A DNA stretch of 64,000 bases from Bugula neritina. Lineage: Eukaryota > Bryozoa > Gymnolaemata > Cheilostomatida > Bugulidae. Of this stretch, positions 1-9,545 are shown one piece after another. Both the position numbers and the translations under genes were made by a program. The stretch spans positions 12,319,081 to 12,383,080 of the forward strand of contig OZ037767.1 of NCBI GenBank assembly GCA_964035545.1, in the 5' to 3' direction. The notes under the pieces were generated by a model, which saw only the letters and a list, made by a program, of their open reading frames with translations, made no database searches and was not told the DNA's origin. How positions within the stretch are numbered: position 1 is the stretch's first letter; each line of letters opens with the position of its first letter.

Positions 1-902
1 TTATGAATATATTTAGTAGAATTGTTTGGCTTAGTGTATGGTGTGTAGGTTTTATTGTTTAGGTTGAGCGTGGTGTCTAAGAAGTTAATAACTTTTTTAT
101 TTGCTTCGATTGTTATTTTTAATCCATTTTCAGAAAATATTTTGCAGATGTCCTTTTTTATGTTCTCTATTTCTCTGGGTGTTTTGTCGGAGACTCCTAA
201 GCCATCATCCCTGTACAGGCCAAAGTTTTTGTCATGTTTTAGTGTTATTGAGTTTAAAATGCACGCCCCAACTAGTTCGCATGTTTCTCCGCCGTCGTAT
301 CCTCCCATTGTAACGTCGAAGAGGTTGTGGTTATGTTTTCCCCATGCCTTTCCAGAGTTGAAGAGTAGTGAATTTTTGGCATGTATAATTATTTTTCTTT
401 CATCTTCGCTAATTGTATCAAATTCCGATGCAAAAGTTAGAGCGTTTTCAAGTAGGTTTTTTGAAATTGAAGGGTAAAAGTCTATGACGTCAAATGAAAT
501 AAATGTCTGTTGATGTTTGTTGTTAATTCCTTCAAACCATTTTATTACATCAGTGGTGTTTTTCCATTGGTTTAGGTGTGTGTTTGTGAGAATTTTGTTA
601 TTTATTCGGTCCAATATTTTCTTACTAATCTTTCCTATCTCTGGTTTGCAGGGGTTTATGAGGCGGCAACTTGGTTTATTTGTAAAATTGTCTTTGTGAT
701 CTTTCAGTGTGATGAAAGCTTCTTGCTCACTAGTTGTAGTGACTCTGTCCATAAGGTCTAGTTTGTTAACAATTTGGTTTGTTTTAGTTTTGATTTTGTC
801 TATTGTGTGTTTGCTTACCTTTTTGTATGTCTTGGTGATGCTGTCTTGGAGCATTTTGTTGTACAGGTGTGTATCCATTTTGTAGAAATTGTTAGTTTTA
901 TC
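1..902 (-). CDS. Penelope-like element reverse transcriptase (partial, runs off left edge)
   Basis: Read on the minus strand from about 902 to 1, this is one uninterrupted frame of about 300 codons with no start codon of its own at the right end. Visible motifs, in order, are a TNNFYKMD-like N-terminal block, FITLKDHK followed by RLINPCKPEIGKISKKIL, the FYPSIS block (RT motif A) and GLYRDDGL (catalytic YRDD, motif C), followed by FLDTTLNL and YTPYTKPN. This order is typical of Penelope-like element (PLE) reverse transcriptases. The right end coincides with the start of an inverted second copy at 903, so this copy is 5'-truncated there. The C-terminal part and the GIY-YIG endonuclease expected of such elements would lie left of the window. 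The frame is intact over the visible part, suggesting fairly recent insertion, but function cannot be judged from a fragment. Confidence 0.85.
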
Positions 903-1189
903 GAAACATGCGAACTAGTTGGGGCGTACATTTTAAACTCAATAACACTAAAACATGGCAAAAACTTCGGCCTGTACAGGGATGACGGCTTAGGAGTCTC
1001 CGACAAAACACCCAGAGAAATAGAGAACATAAAAAAAGACATCTGCAAAATATTTTCTGAAAATGGATTAAAAATAACAATCGAAGCAAATAAAAAAAAC
1101 ATTAACTTCTTAGACACCACGCTCAACCTAAACAATAAAACCTACACACCATACACTAAGCCAAACAATTCTACTAAATATATTCATAA
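1..1189. repeat. Inverted repeat formed by two head-to-head PLE copies
   Basis: Bases 1-287 are the reverse complement of 903-1189 without indels and with only about seven substitutions. The spacer 288-902 belongs to the left (minus) copy. The left arm is cut by the window edge, so the true inverted repeat may be longer. Confidence 0.9.
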
Positions 1190-2065
1190 CAAATCCAACC
1201 ACCCAGCAAGCATAATCTCCAACCTACCCTCGTCCGTTAATAAACGACTGTCGTCAATATCATCTAACGAGAAAACTTTCACACAATCCACCTGCAACCA
1301 CCAAAACCTCCTAAACCAAAGTGGCTACAAACACCAACTAAAATTCCTGCCAAGAACCCAAACAAACAACACACAACAGAAATCTCGAAACCGAAAAAGA
1401 AAAGTTGTTTGGTACAATCCACCATACAGCCAACATGTAACCACAAGAATTGCAAAAATCTTCTTTAAAATCATGAATGAGGAATTTCCAAAACAACACC
1501 CACTCTATAAAATAATCAACAAAAACAATATAAAGGTTAGCTACAGCTGCATGCCAAATATAAAACAGACCATAAATGCCCACAATAACAGACTATTAGA
1601 GAAACAGAAGCAACAAAACAAAACCCCCAGAAAGAACTGCAACTGTAGAAAAAAGAAAGTTGTCCGCTGAAAGGAAACTGCCAGGAGAGCAGAGTTATAT
1701 ACCAAGCAACTGTGGAAACTACCGAAAACGAGCCTGCAACATACATTGGCCTAAGTGAAGGACCGTTCAAACTAAGATACGAAAACCACAGATCATCATT
1801 TAAAAACAAGGAGAAAACAAATCAAACCGAACTTAGCAAACACATTTGGCAACTAACTAACAAAAACATTAAGCACAACATAAGCTGGAAAATATTAAGA
1901 AAAGCGAAACCATACAACACAACTACCAAAAGGTGTAATTTAGGCCTATGGGAATGCTTCTTTATTTTATACAAACCTAACATGTGTACTTTAAACAAAC
2001 GAAACGAACTCTTATCAACCTGCCGACACTCAAAAAAATTCTTACTGTGCAACCACAAAACCTAG
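903..2065 (+). pseudogene. Penelope-like element, RT C-terminal half plus GIY-YIG endonuclease, frameshifted
   Basis: A second PLE copy lies on the plus strand. It starts abruptly at 903 inside the RT, just before motif C (GLYRDDGL), so it lacks motif A and the N-terminal domain. The frame stays open through the RT thumb and a basic, asparagine-rich linker to a CNC motif, then stops at 1668-1670. The continuation is in another frame from about 1664. There a Cys-rich knuckle is followed by TYIGLSEGPFKLRYENHRSS and later ELSKHIWQL, LNKRNELLSTCRH and KFLLC, which are GIY-YIG endonuclease landmarks of PLEs. The frames are separated by a one-nucleotide loss, most simply in the A-rich run at about 1648-1657. 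The open frame apparently starting at 774 is a chimera that reads through the inverted junction and is not a real gene start. Identification is confident; the copy is not functional as written. Confidence 0.85.
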
Positions 2066-2489
2066 AAACTCTGTAGCCTATTTATATTTATATTTTAAGT
2101 ACTATAGTAAATAATGTACAAATATCCATAGAGAATAGTCACCCAACAAAAACCTCATGCATCTGCTATAAATTGTGTTTTTACATTACATTATGGTTTT
2201 TTTATATATTAATTTACACCTACAAACCTATATAACAATACAGCCACTGCTATGTCTTCGTTACGTTTTACCTTGTGTTTAGCATTTTGATTTTCTTAAT
2301 GTAAAAATTCAAATTCGTCAATATTGTGCCTGGGGAGTGCCGAAGAGGCATGAAACTATTAGCAGTGCAATAAAACAACATCTATATAATTAAATTGCTC
2401 TTTTCCTCAATAATATAATTGCTCGTTATTATACACATAATAATTTGAGCACTTTTTTATCCGCTGTTTTTTAAAAATCTCATGATACA
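2066..2489 (+). other. Putative 3' untranslated tail of the PLE; AT-rich, no gene
   Basis: This stretch follows the GIY-YIG stop codon and has no open frame worth calling. It contains a short GC-richer hairpin (separate entry) and the phrase AAATTGCTCTTTT near 2392, echoed near 2759 as AAATTGCTCTTTTTC. The echo could mark a terminal repeat of the element or chance AT-rich similarity. The exact 3' end of the element is not visible. Confidence 0.4.
2330..2356 (+). ncRNA. Degenerate hammerhead-ribozyme-like motif in PLE tail
   Basis: CTGGGGA at 2330-2336 is followed by a 5-bp stem (GTGCC 2337-2341 / GGCAT 2347-2351, loop GAAGA) and GAAAC at 2352-2356. This has the layout of the type I hammerhead core CUGANGA - stem II - GAAA. 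Minimal hammerhead motifs are known from Penelope-like elements, so the location fits. The invariant A after CUG is replaced by G and the closing stem II pair is G-U, so this copy should be inactive if it is one. Stems I and III were not convincingly resolved. Confidence 0.35.
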
Positions 2490-2491
2490 AT

Positions 2492-2524
<33 letters not shown>
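2492..2524. repeat. (TA)n microsatellite
   Basis: Alternating TA tract of about 30 bp in AT-rich DNA. Confidence 0.9.
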
Positions 2525-2526
<2 letters not shown>

Positions 2527-2964
2527 GTAGTGTGTTCAGATTGTTAATGATACATATATATTTTATTTAAAAAATCTCACACGACTATATAGTTTCGTAC
2601 AGTAAACTGCACTCGTCAGGTGTTAGACTAAAAATAAATAAAATCTATGAAGCATACCGATTATTCAAATTTTTACATAAAGAAAACTTTCATGCTAAAC
2701 ACAACGTAAAACGAAATGCAAACATAGTAGTGGATTTGGTGTTATCTATTAATTAATTAAATTGCTCTTTTTCTAAAGGATTAGACTATAAAAGCTAGAT
2801 GTTTGATGGAAAGGGTAATTTATAATAGGTAGTACTATGGTTGAGAATTGTTAGTATTGTTATGTGATGTTGCCCAGGTAGTGCTTACGTGCATGTCTGC
2901 ATGTGTATAGAATCTCATTTCTGTTATTAAGGGAAGATTTGCTGGGCTGGTATATTATGAAATA

Positions 2965-2976
<12 letters not shown>

Positions 2977-3048
<72 letters not shown>
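2977..3048. repeat. (TA)n microsatellite abutting the palindrome
   Basis: About 70 bp of nearly pure alternating AT/TA that runs directly into the left arm of the perfect palindrome. Confidence 0.9.
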
Positions 3049-3049
<1 letters not shown>

Positions 3050-3202
3050 CTAAGTTTTAATTAAACTATCTAGATATATTTATTTGAGCACAATTGTTGC
3101 AATTGCAATAGACGTAAAACCTGCTAGAAAATTAAACACTATGTAATGTAATAGTCCCCATTGTATAATCTATTGATATTACAACTTTAATCCATCTATT
3201 TA

Positions 3203-3252
<50 letters not shown>

Positions 3253-3406
3253 TAAATAGATGGATTAAAGTTGTAATATCAATAGATTATACAATGGGGA
3301 CTATTACATTACATAGTGTTTAATTTTCTAGCAGGTTTTACGTCTATTGCAATTGCAACAATTGTGCTCAAATAAATATATCTAGATAGTTTAATTAAAA
3401 CTTAGA
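3049..3406. repeat. Perfect 358-bp palindrome with a (TA)n centre
   Basis: The left arm starts TCTAAGTTTTAATTAAAC at 3049 and the right arm ends with its exact complement at 3406. I compared the arms base by base over the non-TA parts and saw no mismatch or indel; paired positions always sum to 6455. The innermost ~45 bp is an alternating TA tract. It could be a foldback or MITE-type element inserted in a TA microsatellite, or a hairpin/chimera artefact of sequencing or assembly. No coding content. It lies in the presumed intron upstream of the EML exon at 3738. Confidence 0.9.
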
Positions 3407-3737
3407 TAGATTTTTCTATTCATTCCCAGCTGTTAGCATTCAGGTCTTTGTGTTTCGATTATTGGAGACATGGGAAATTAAGCAAATTAAAAAAGAACCT
3501 TGATTATTTAGGTGTAATTATTAATATTTCACTAATTTTGGGCAAAAACCTTGGTAATTACCGCTAAATTGTGAAAAATAGCTAAAAACTGAAGATTTCC
3601 AGTGTGTACAAAATTAAGTAAAATGACCCATGAACAGACACACACAAACACGTGCGAGCACATACACTTTACTTATATTCAATTTGTCAGAGGAGTCTAG
3701 ATAAACAAAACAAATAAATATATTTTCTACATTGTAG

Positions 3738-3838
3738 GCCCCTTATAAGAAGTATAGAGGGCATTCTGCTCACGTTACAAACACGAGGTTTACATACGAT
3801 GATAAATACTTAATTAGTACAGGTGGAGAAGACTGTTG
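3738..3838 (+). CDS. EMAP-like (EML) protein, penultimate coding exon (WD40 repeat)
   Basis: The exon is bounded by a pyrimidine-containing acceptor (...CTACATTGTAG) ending at 3737 and a GTAAGC donor at 3839. Read in frame from 3738 it encodes APYKKYRGHSAHVTNTRFTY followed by DDKYLISTGGEDC. This is the characteristic GHSAHVTN...STGGxDC block at the end of the C-terminal WD40 propeller of echinoderm microtubule-associated protein-like (EML) proteins. The 101-nt exon ends in phase 2 with TG, completed to Cys by the first base of the exon at 4131. EML proteins bind microtubules through their propeller domains. Earlier exons were not found in the window, so the rest of the gene presumably lies left of it, with the PLE copies and palindrome inside an intron. 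No experimental support is available; the assignment rests on motif match plus consistent splice phase. Confidence 0.75.
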
Positions 3839-4130
3839 GTAAGCTTGCTTGGTATTCTCTATAAAAAATAATATTTCAACTTCAACTAATTTAATCAACA
3901 CGTTGCCACTTGTAAAATACTAGAAAGTATATAATCAAGTATATAATACTTAATATTCTGTAACTGTAATGTTGTTTGACTATAGTACAATACTTGATAT
4001 TCTATAACTATAGCACCTTATAATGGCTATAGTATGCCACTTGATGTCCTGTAACTATAATACTATATGACTATAGTGCAATACTTGATATTCTCTTATG
4101 TTTGCTTCATTCTGTTTACTTTGCTTCTAG
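3839..4130 (+). other. Intron between the two EML exons, with a short degenerate repeat
   Basis: This stretch is flanked by GT...AG. It includes three degenerate ~55-bp units between about 3945 and 4100 built around ATACTTGATATTCT(A)TAACTATA. No coding potential. Confidence 0.5.
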
Positions 4131-4155
4131 TGTATTTGTTTGGAAGACACAATAA
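4131..4155 (+). CDS. EML protein, terminal coding exon with stop
   Basis: An acceptor (TTTGCTTCTAG) ends at 4130. The first base completes the split Cys codon from 3838, and the frame then reads VFVWKTQ before TAA at 4153-4155. GGEDC-C-VFVW is the expected end of an EML WD40 blade, so this short exon fits both in phase and in protein sequence. The stop shortly after the final Trp suggests the true C-terminus. If an alternative donor (AAG/GTAGAG at 4156-4157) is used, the TAA would still be in frame. Too short to be certain alone; the pair of exons makes the case. Confidence 0.65.
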
Positions 4156-4520
4156 GGTAGAGAGTGAGACCTCAGTGATCAGAAAATCTTCAATGTTCCT
4201 CTAAAGAGGAAAATATTTCACATGTCACCTTTCAATTCAAATATTGCTTCTATCGTTTTTAGTATTTTAAAATGTCAATTTCTCAACATATTTTCTAGAA
4301 TTCCCATTAATATTTTATATTATAAGAATATTCTTAGTTATTTTCGTATTTTGAAAAAGTAGTTGAAGTGACTTATTAAATACAACACCTTCAGTTACTG
4401 TGTAGAAAATTTGCAACTCCTTGATTATGCTGAGCAGCTTTAATTAGAGAATTTTTTGCAGAAAAAAAATATAGTTTAATATTTAGTAAATAAAAATATA
4501 TTACTAGATTTTTAATTTTA
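4156..4520 (+). other. Presumed 3' UTR / downstream of EML gene
   Basis: AT-rich sequence after the EML stop with no open frame worth calling. An AATAAA at about 4489 could serve as a polyadenylation signal, but the sequence is so AT-rich that this may be chance. The stretch ends at the assembly gap. Confidence 0.35.
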
Positions 4521-4720
4521 NNNNNNNNNNNNNNNNNNNNNNNNNNNNNNNNNNNNNNNNNNNNNNNNNNNNNNNNNNNNNNNNNNNNNNNNNNNNNNNN
4601 NNNNNNNNNNNNNNNNNNNNNNNNNNNNNNNNNNNNNNNNNNNNNNNNNNNNNNNNNNNNNNNNNNNNNNNNNNNNNNNNNNNNNNNNNNNNNNNNNNNN
4701 NNNNNNNNNNNNNNNNNNNN
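4521..4720. other. Assembly gap (200 Ns)
   Basis: Run of 200 undetermined bases. Satellite sequence begins immediately to its right, so the gap probably hides more of the array. Its uniform length may be a placeholder. Confidence 0.99.
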
Positions 4721-7700
4721 CGTAAATGTGCTAAAAAAATCCTAAAAGTGCCTAAATGTGCTAAAAAGTGCTTGAATGTGCCTAAATGTGCCAAAAGCGC
4801 CTAAATGTGCTTAAAAGTGCCTAAAAGTGCTAAAAGTGCCTAAGAGTGCCCAAATGTGCTAAAAAGTGCCTAAAAGTGCCTAAATGTGCCAAAAGTGCCT
4901 AAATGTGCTTAAAAGTGCCTAAATGTGCCTAAATGCGCTAATAGTGTCTAAATGTGCTAAAAAGTGCTTAAATAAGCCTAAAAGTGCTAAAAGTGCCTAA
5001 ATGCGCTAGAAGTGCCTAAAGGTGCTAAAAAAGTCCTAAAAGTGCCTAAATGTGCTAAAAAGTGCTTGAATGTGCCTAAATGTGCTAAAAGTGCCTAAAT
5101 GTGGTAAAAAAGTCCTAAAAGTGCCTAAATGTGCTAAAAAGTGTTTGAATGTGCCTAAATGTGCCAAAAAAGCCTAAATGTGCCTAAATGCGCCATAGTG
5201 CTTAAATGTGCTAAAAAGGTCCTAAAAGTGCCTAAATGTGCTAAAAAAGGCGTAAAAGTGCCTAAATGTGCTAAAAAGTGCCTAAATGTCTCAAAAGTGC
5301 TAAAATAAGCCTAAATGTGCTAAAAAGTGCTTGAATGTGCTAAAAAGTGCCTAAAGGTGCCTAAATGTGCTAAAAAGTGCCTGAATGTGCCTAAATGCGC
5401 TAATAGTGCCTAAATGTGCTAAAAAGTGCTTAAATAAGCCTAAAAGTGCTAAAAGTGCCTAAATGTGCTAATAGTGCCTAAATGTGCCTAAATGTGCCTA
5501 AATGCGCTAATAGTGCCTAAATGTGCTAAAAAGTGCTTAAATAAGCCTAAATGTGCTAAAAGTGCCTAAATGTGCTAAAAAGTGCTTGAATGTGCCTAAA
5601 TGTGCCAAAAAAGCCTAAATGTGCCTGAATGCGCCATAGTGCTTAAATGTGCTAAAAAGGTCCTAAAAGTGCCTAAATGTGCTGAAAAAGGCGTAAAAGT
5701 GCCAAAATGTGCCAAAAGTGCCTAAATGTGCTAAAAAGTGCCTAAATGTGCCCTAATGTGCTAATAGTGCCTAAATACGCTAAAAAGTGCCTAAATGTGC
5801 TAAAAAGTGCCTAGATAAGCCTAAATGTGCTAAAAGTGCCTAAATGTGCCTAAATGTGCTAAAAGTGCCTAAATGTGCTAAAAAGTGCTGAAAAGTGCCT
5901 AAATGTGCTAAAAGGGCCTAAATTGGCTAAAAAGTGCCTAAAAGCGCTTAATTGTGCTAAAAAGTGCCTAAATGTGCTAAAAAGTCCCTAAATGTGCCTA
6001 AATATGCTAAAAGTGCCTAAATGTGCTAAAAAGTGCATAAATGTGCCTAAATGTGCTAAAAGTGCCTAAATGTGCTAGAAAGTGCCTAAATGTGCTAAAA
6101 AGTGCCTAAGTGTGCCTAAATGTGCTAAAAGTGCTTAAATGTGCTAAAAAGTGCCTATATGTGCCTAAATGTGCCAAACGTGCCTAAATGTGCCAAAAAG
6201 TGCCTAAAAGTGCCTAAAAGTGCCTAAGAGCGCCTAAAAATGCCTAAATGCGCTAAAAGTGCCTAAACGTGCCTAAATGCGCTAAAAGCGCGTAAATGTG
6301 CTAAAAAAATCCTAAAAGTGCCTAAATGTGCTAAGAAGTGCTTGAATGTGCCTAAATGTGCCAAAAGCGCCTAAATGTGCTAAAAAGTGCCTAAAAGTGC
6401 TAAAAGTGCCTAAGAGTGCCCAAATGTGCTAAAAAGTGCCTAAAAGTGCCTAAATGTGCCAAAAGTGCCTAAATGTGCTTAAAAGTGCCTAAATGTGCCT
6501 AAATGCGCTAATAGTGTCTAAATGTGCTAAAAAGTGCTTAAATAAGCCTAAAAGTGCTAAAAGTGCCTAAATGCGCTAGAAGTGCCTAAAGGTGCTAAAA
6601 AAGTCCTAAAAGTGCCTAAATGTGCTAAAAAGTGCTTGAATGTGCCTAAATGTGCTAAAAGTGCCTAAATGTGGTAAAAAAGTCCTAAAAGTGCCTAAAT
6701 GTGCTAAAAAGTGTTTGAATGTGCCTAAATGTGCCAAAAAAGCCTAAATGTGCCTAAATGCGCCATAGTGCTTAAATGTGCTAAAAAGGTCCTAAAAGTG
6801 CCTAAATGTGCTAAAAAAGGCGTAAAAGTGCCTAAATGTGCTAAAAAGTGCCTAAATGTCTCAAAAGTGCTAAAATAAGCCTAAATGTGCTAAAAAGTGC
6901 TTGAATGTGCTAAAAAGTGCCTAAAGGTGCCTAAATGTGCTAAAAAGTGCCTGAATGTGCCTAAATGCGCTAATAGTGCCTAAATGTGCTAAAAAGTGCT
7001 TAAATAAGCCTAAAAGTGCTAAAAGTGCCTAAATGTGCTAAAAAGTGCTTGAATGTGCCTAAATGTGCCAAAAAAGCCTAAATGTGCCTAAATGCGCCAT
7101 AGTGCTTAAATGTGCTAAAAAGGTCCTAAAAGTACCTAAATGTGCTGAAAAAGGCGTAAAAGTGCCTAAATGTGCCAAAAGTGCCTAAATGTGCTAAAAA
7201 GTGCCTAAATGTGACTAAATGTGCTAATAGTGCCTAAATGTGCTAAAAAGTGCCTAAATGTGCTAAAAAGTGCTTAAATGAGCCTAAATGTGCTAAAAAG
7301 TTCCTAAATGTGACTAAATGTGCTAATAGTGCCTAAATGCGCTAAAAGTGCCTAAATATGCTAAAAAGTGTTTAAATGTGCCTAAATGTGCTAAAAGTGC
7401 CTAATTGTGCTAAAAAGTGACTAAATGTGCTAAAAAGTCCCTAAATGTGCCTAAATGTGCTAAAAGTGCCTAAATGTGCTAAAAATCTCATAAATGTGCC
7501 TAAAGGTTCTAAAAGTGCCTAAATGTGCCTATAGTGCTAAAAAGTGCCTAAAAGTGCCTAAATGTGCCTGAATGTGCTAAAAAGTGCCTAAATGTGCTCA
7601 AATGTGCTAAAAGTGCCTAAATGTGCTAAAAAGTGCCTTAATTTGCTAAAAAGTGCCTAAATGCGCTAAAAGGGCCTAAATGGGCTAAAAAGTGCCTAAA

Positions 7701-7758
7701 AGAGCTTAAATGTGCTTAAATGTTCTAAAAGTGCCTAAATGTGCTAAAAGTGCTCAAA
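4721..7758 (-). repeat. Sat1: 20-bp minisatellite array
   Basis: More than 3 kb of tandem copies close to CCTAAATGTGCTAAAAAGTG, made of two 10-bp halves. The complement (TTTTTAGCACATTTAGGCAC) nearly matches the sat2 core, which is why I assign minus orientation. Stop codons are frequent in the plus-strand frames and no gene is present. The array is directly next to the N gap on the left and the 2.57-kb inverted-terminal element on the right. Confidence 0.95.
4724..7205. repeat. Higher-order duplication inside sat1
   Basis: About 4724-5460 recurs at 6292-7030 (offset 1568 bp), including rare variants such as CTAAAAAAATCCTAAAAGTG and GAATGCGCCATAGTGC-type units. After a ~108-bp difference the match resumes at about 5565-5740 versus 7025-7205 (offset 1460 bp). 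This is a ~1 kb block copied as a whole, followed by an internal gain or loss of units. Confidence 0.85.
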
Positions 7759-8664
7759 CACAGTTAGTTTAAGGTCATTACTTTCCACATTCAGGCACTG
7801 CTTTATGTTATATATAAACGGTTTCCAGGGGATAGCTCGAACAGTTTTTGTCTCACATTAACAATTTTTACATGAAAAGATAGCTCTTGCATTCCTCTTT
7901 CATATACTTTTTTAATTTTTCAATAAAAAGATTTCTGAGAAAGTTGTTGCATAATAAGTAAAATTTTACACCCTCCATGTTCCACTTCTGTAGCACAGGG
8001 AATTCATTAATTTTATAAAGTCTAAAAAATAAACTTGACATTCCTTGATATGTTTTCTCTAATATACTTTCTTTGTTTTTTGAAACTCTATTTATGCTCT
8101 TCACAATTTGGTAAAAACATACACCATTTTGCAAGTTTCACTGCAATTATCTAAATTCTTCATATGGTGGTTCTAGCTACGCTCCTGTGACTAATTATAA
8201 CATTCCTAGTACGTTTGCCGCTCTGCGCTATCACAATAACATATAGTACCCTCTCGCACAAATTGGCAATCTATTGGATTTCTGCCAATATAATGTTCCC
8301 TGTTTTACATTAGCACTTAGCTGAATCATCTCACTATGTTACAATAATATATTGAAAATGCCTCAGCACAACATAATTCTTTGTTTGTTTGGCAGAGTTA
8401 ATTTCAGCTAAATCACTTCACTTTGCAGTCTTGTCAGTAAAGGTCTGTCTATAGAGCAGCAGGTGTACTTTCAGTTTCTCTAATTCACATATGATTATTT
8501 TAAGTACGTTGTATTCTATAAGATCAATTTAAGGTTTAGTCCAGTGTTCAGTATCTAATTATTATGCATGTATGTTGTCTTACTGTTGAACAAAAGTTAA
8601 AAAAAACTTTACAATTATAGCCATATTTATTAAACATGCGTAGGATTTGCATAAGTTGACAAAA

Positions 8665-8745
8665 AAAATTGCGACAAAACAGGGTTGAACCATAACCAAC
8701 TAACTCCTCGCTGATGCCTCTAACCTCTAGACCACGCAGTCATCG
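8665..8745 (-). mobile_element. tRNA-derived SINE head (minus strand)
   Basis: On the minus strand the stretch contains a box A-like GTGGTCTAGAGGTTAGAGGC near 8715-8734 and a box B-like GGTTCAACCCT at 8681-8691, with tRNA-like spacing, followed by an A/T-rich tail. Acceptor-stem pairing is poor, so this is a SINE head or tRNA pseudogene rather than a working tRNA. It lies inside the 2.57-kb element. Confidence 0.6.
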
Positions 8746-9490
8746 TTAATAAGACGCGCACTATATGAGTAACTATCATTACATAAATATTTCGCGCGCA
8801 AAAGGGTTATAATTATTAGGCTGTCAATTCATGTTGATAGCAGTCAACTGTTGCAATAGTCTTGGGTTACTAGCAAAGCTAATGGTTTTGAACAAATAAC
8901 CCAAAAGTTTAAAAATAAGTAGCTACAAAAACAGGTCTGAAATAGACTGGTAAAGCAAGCTCTTATTGTAGAGTTTGCAGATGTGCTCTAAAATAAAACT
9001 TAAACTGTATGGTATTACATAAGTATTTGTATGCGAGAGATAAATGGATATTACTGAGTTTCTGGAAAACAACATACTTGAAGTTAACTTTGACAATGGT
9101 GTGTTATTTTCATCATACACTAGCACGGATAGGGCCTATAGCATAAATCTCTAATCATATGAATCTTTATGAAGCCCACAGCTCATGTAAGGGTGGCAAA
9201 TGTAATTTGAAACTAAAAATTGTGTTGCTGCATTGTGTCTAAGGTATATTAGAGAGCAGAATTTGGTTTTACTAGCCTACCCCAACGGCATTCTACAATG
9301 CAGCTTATATGCTGGCAGTTGTAATAAGTACTGTCAATAGCAAGGTTACTATCACTGCTAGCTCTGTGCAGTATGTAACCTCTTGAATAATTGCGCCAAT
9401 TTTAAACTCTTGGAAGTTGGCCAAGTTATCATATCGCAGCCAGCCACCGGAGACAAAGCATCAGAGCTATTCATATAATATTATACTGAT
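8746..9490. other. AT-rich interior of the 2.57-kb element, no gene recognised
   Basis: Frames are short and resemble nothing known to me. No repeats beyond simple AT tracts. Confidence 0.5.
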
Positions 9491-9545
9491 GCACTTGGTA
9501 GCAGAGTGGCTAATCTAATATAGTTCATAGTTCAACACCCTTTAC
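9491..9545 (+). mobile_element. Possible second tRNA-derived SINE remnant
   Basis: GGTAGCAGAGTGGCTAATC (box A-like) at about 9497-9515 and AGTTCAACACC (box B-like) at about 9529-9539 on the plus strand. The spacing is shorter than in a complete tRNA and no cloverleaf can be drawn, so this is at best a decayed head. Confidence 0.35.

Noticed and set aside
815-1135. 106-codon minus frame, and the 140-codon plus frame at 55-477
   Set aside because: Both are antisense shadows of the PLE reverse transcriptase copies.
2066-3737. Search for further EML exons upstream of 3738
   Set aside because: No stretch with WD40-like coding and matching splice signals was found; introns and insertions appear to fill the region.
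4504-4794. 96-codon minus-strand frame crossing the N gap
   Set aside because: Most of it is undetermined bases and the rest is sat1; not a gene.
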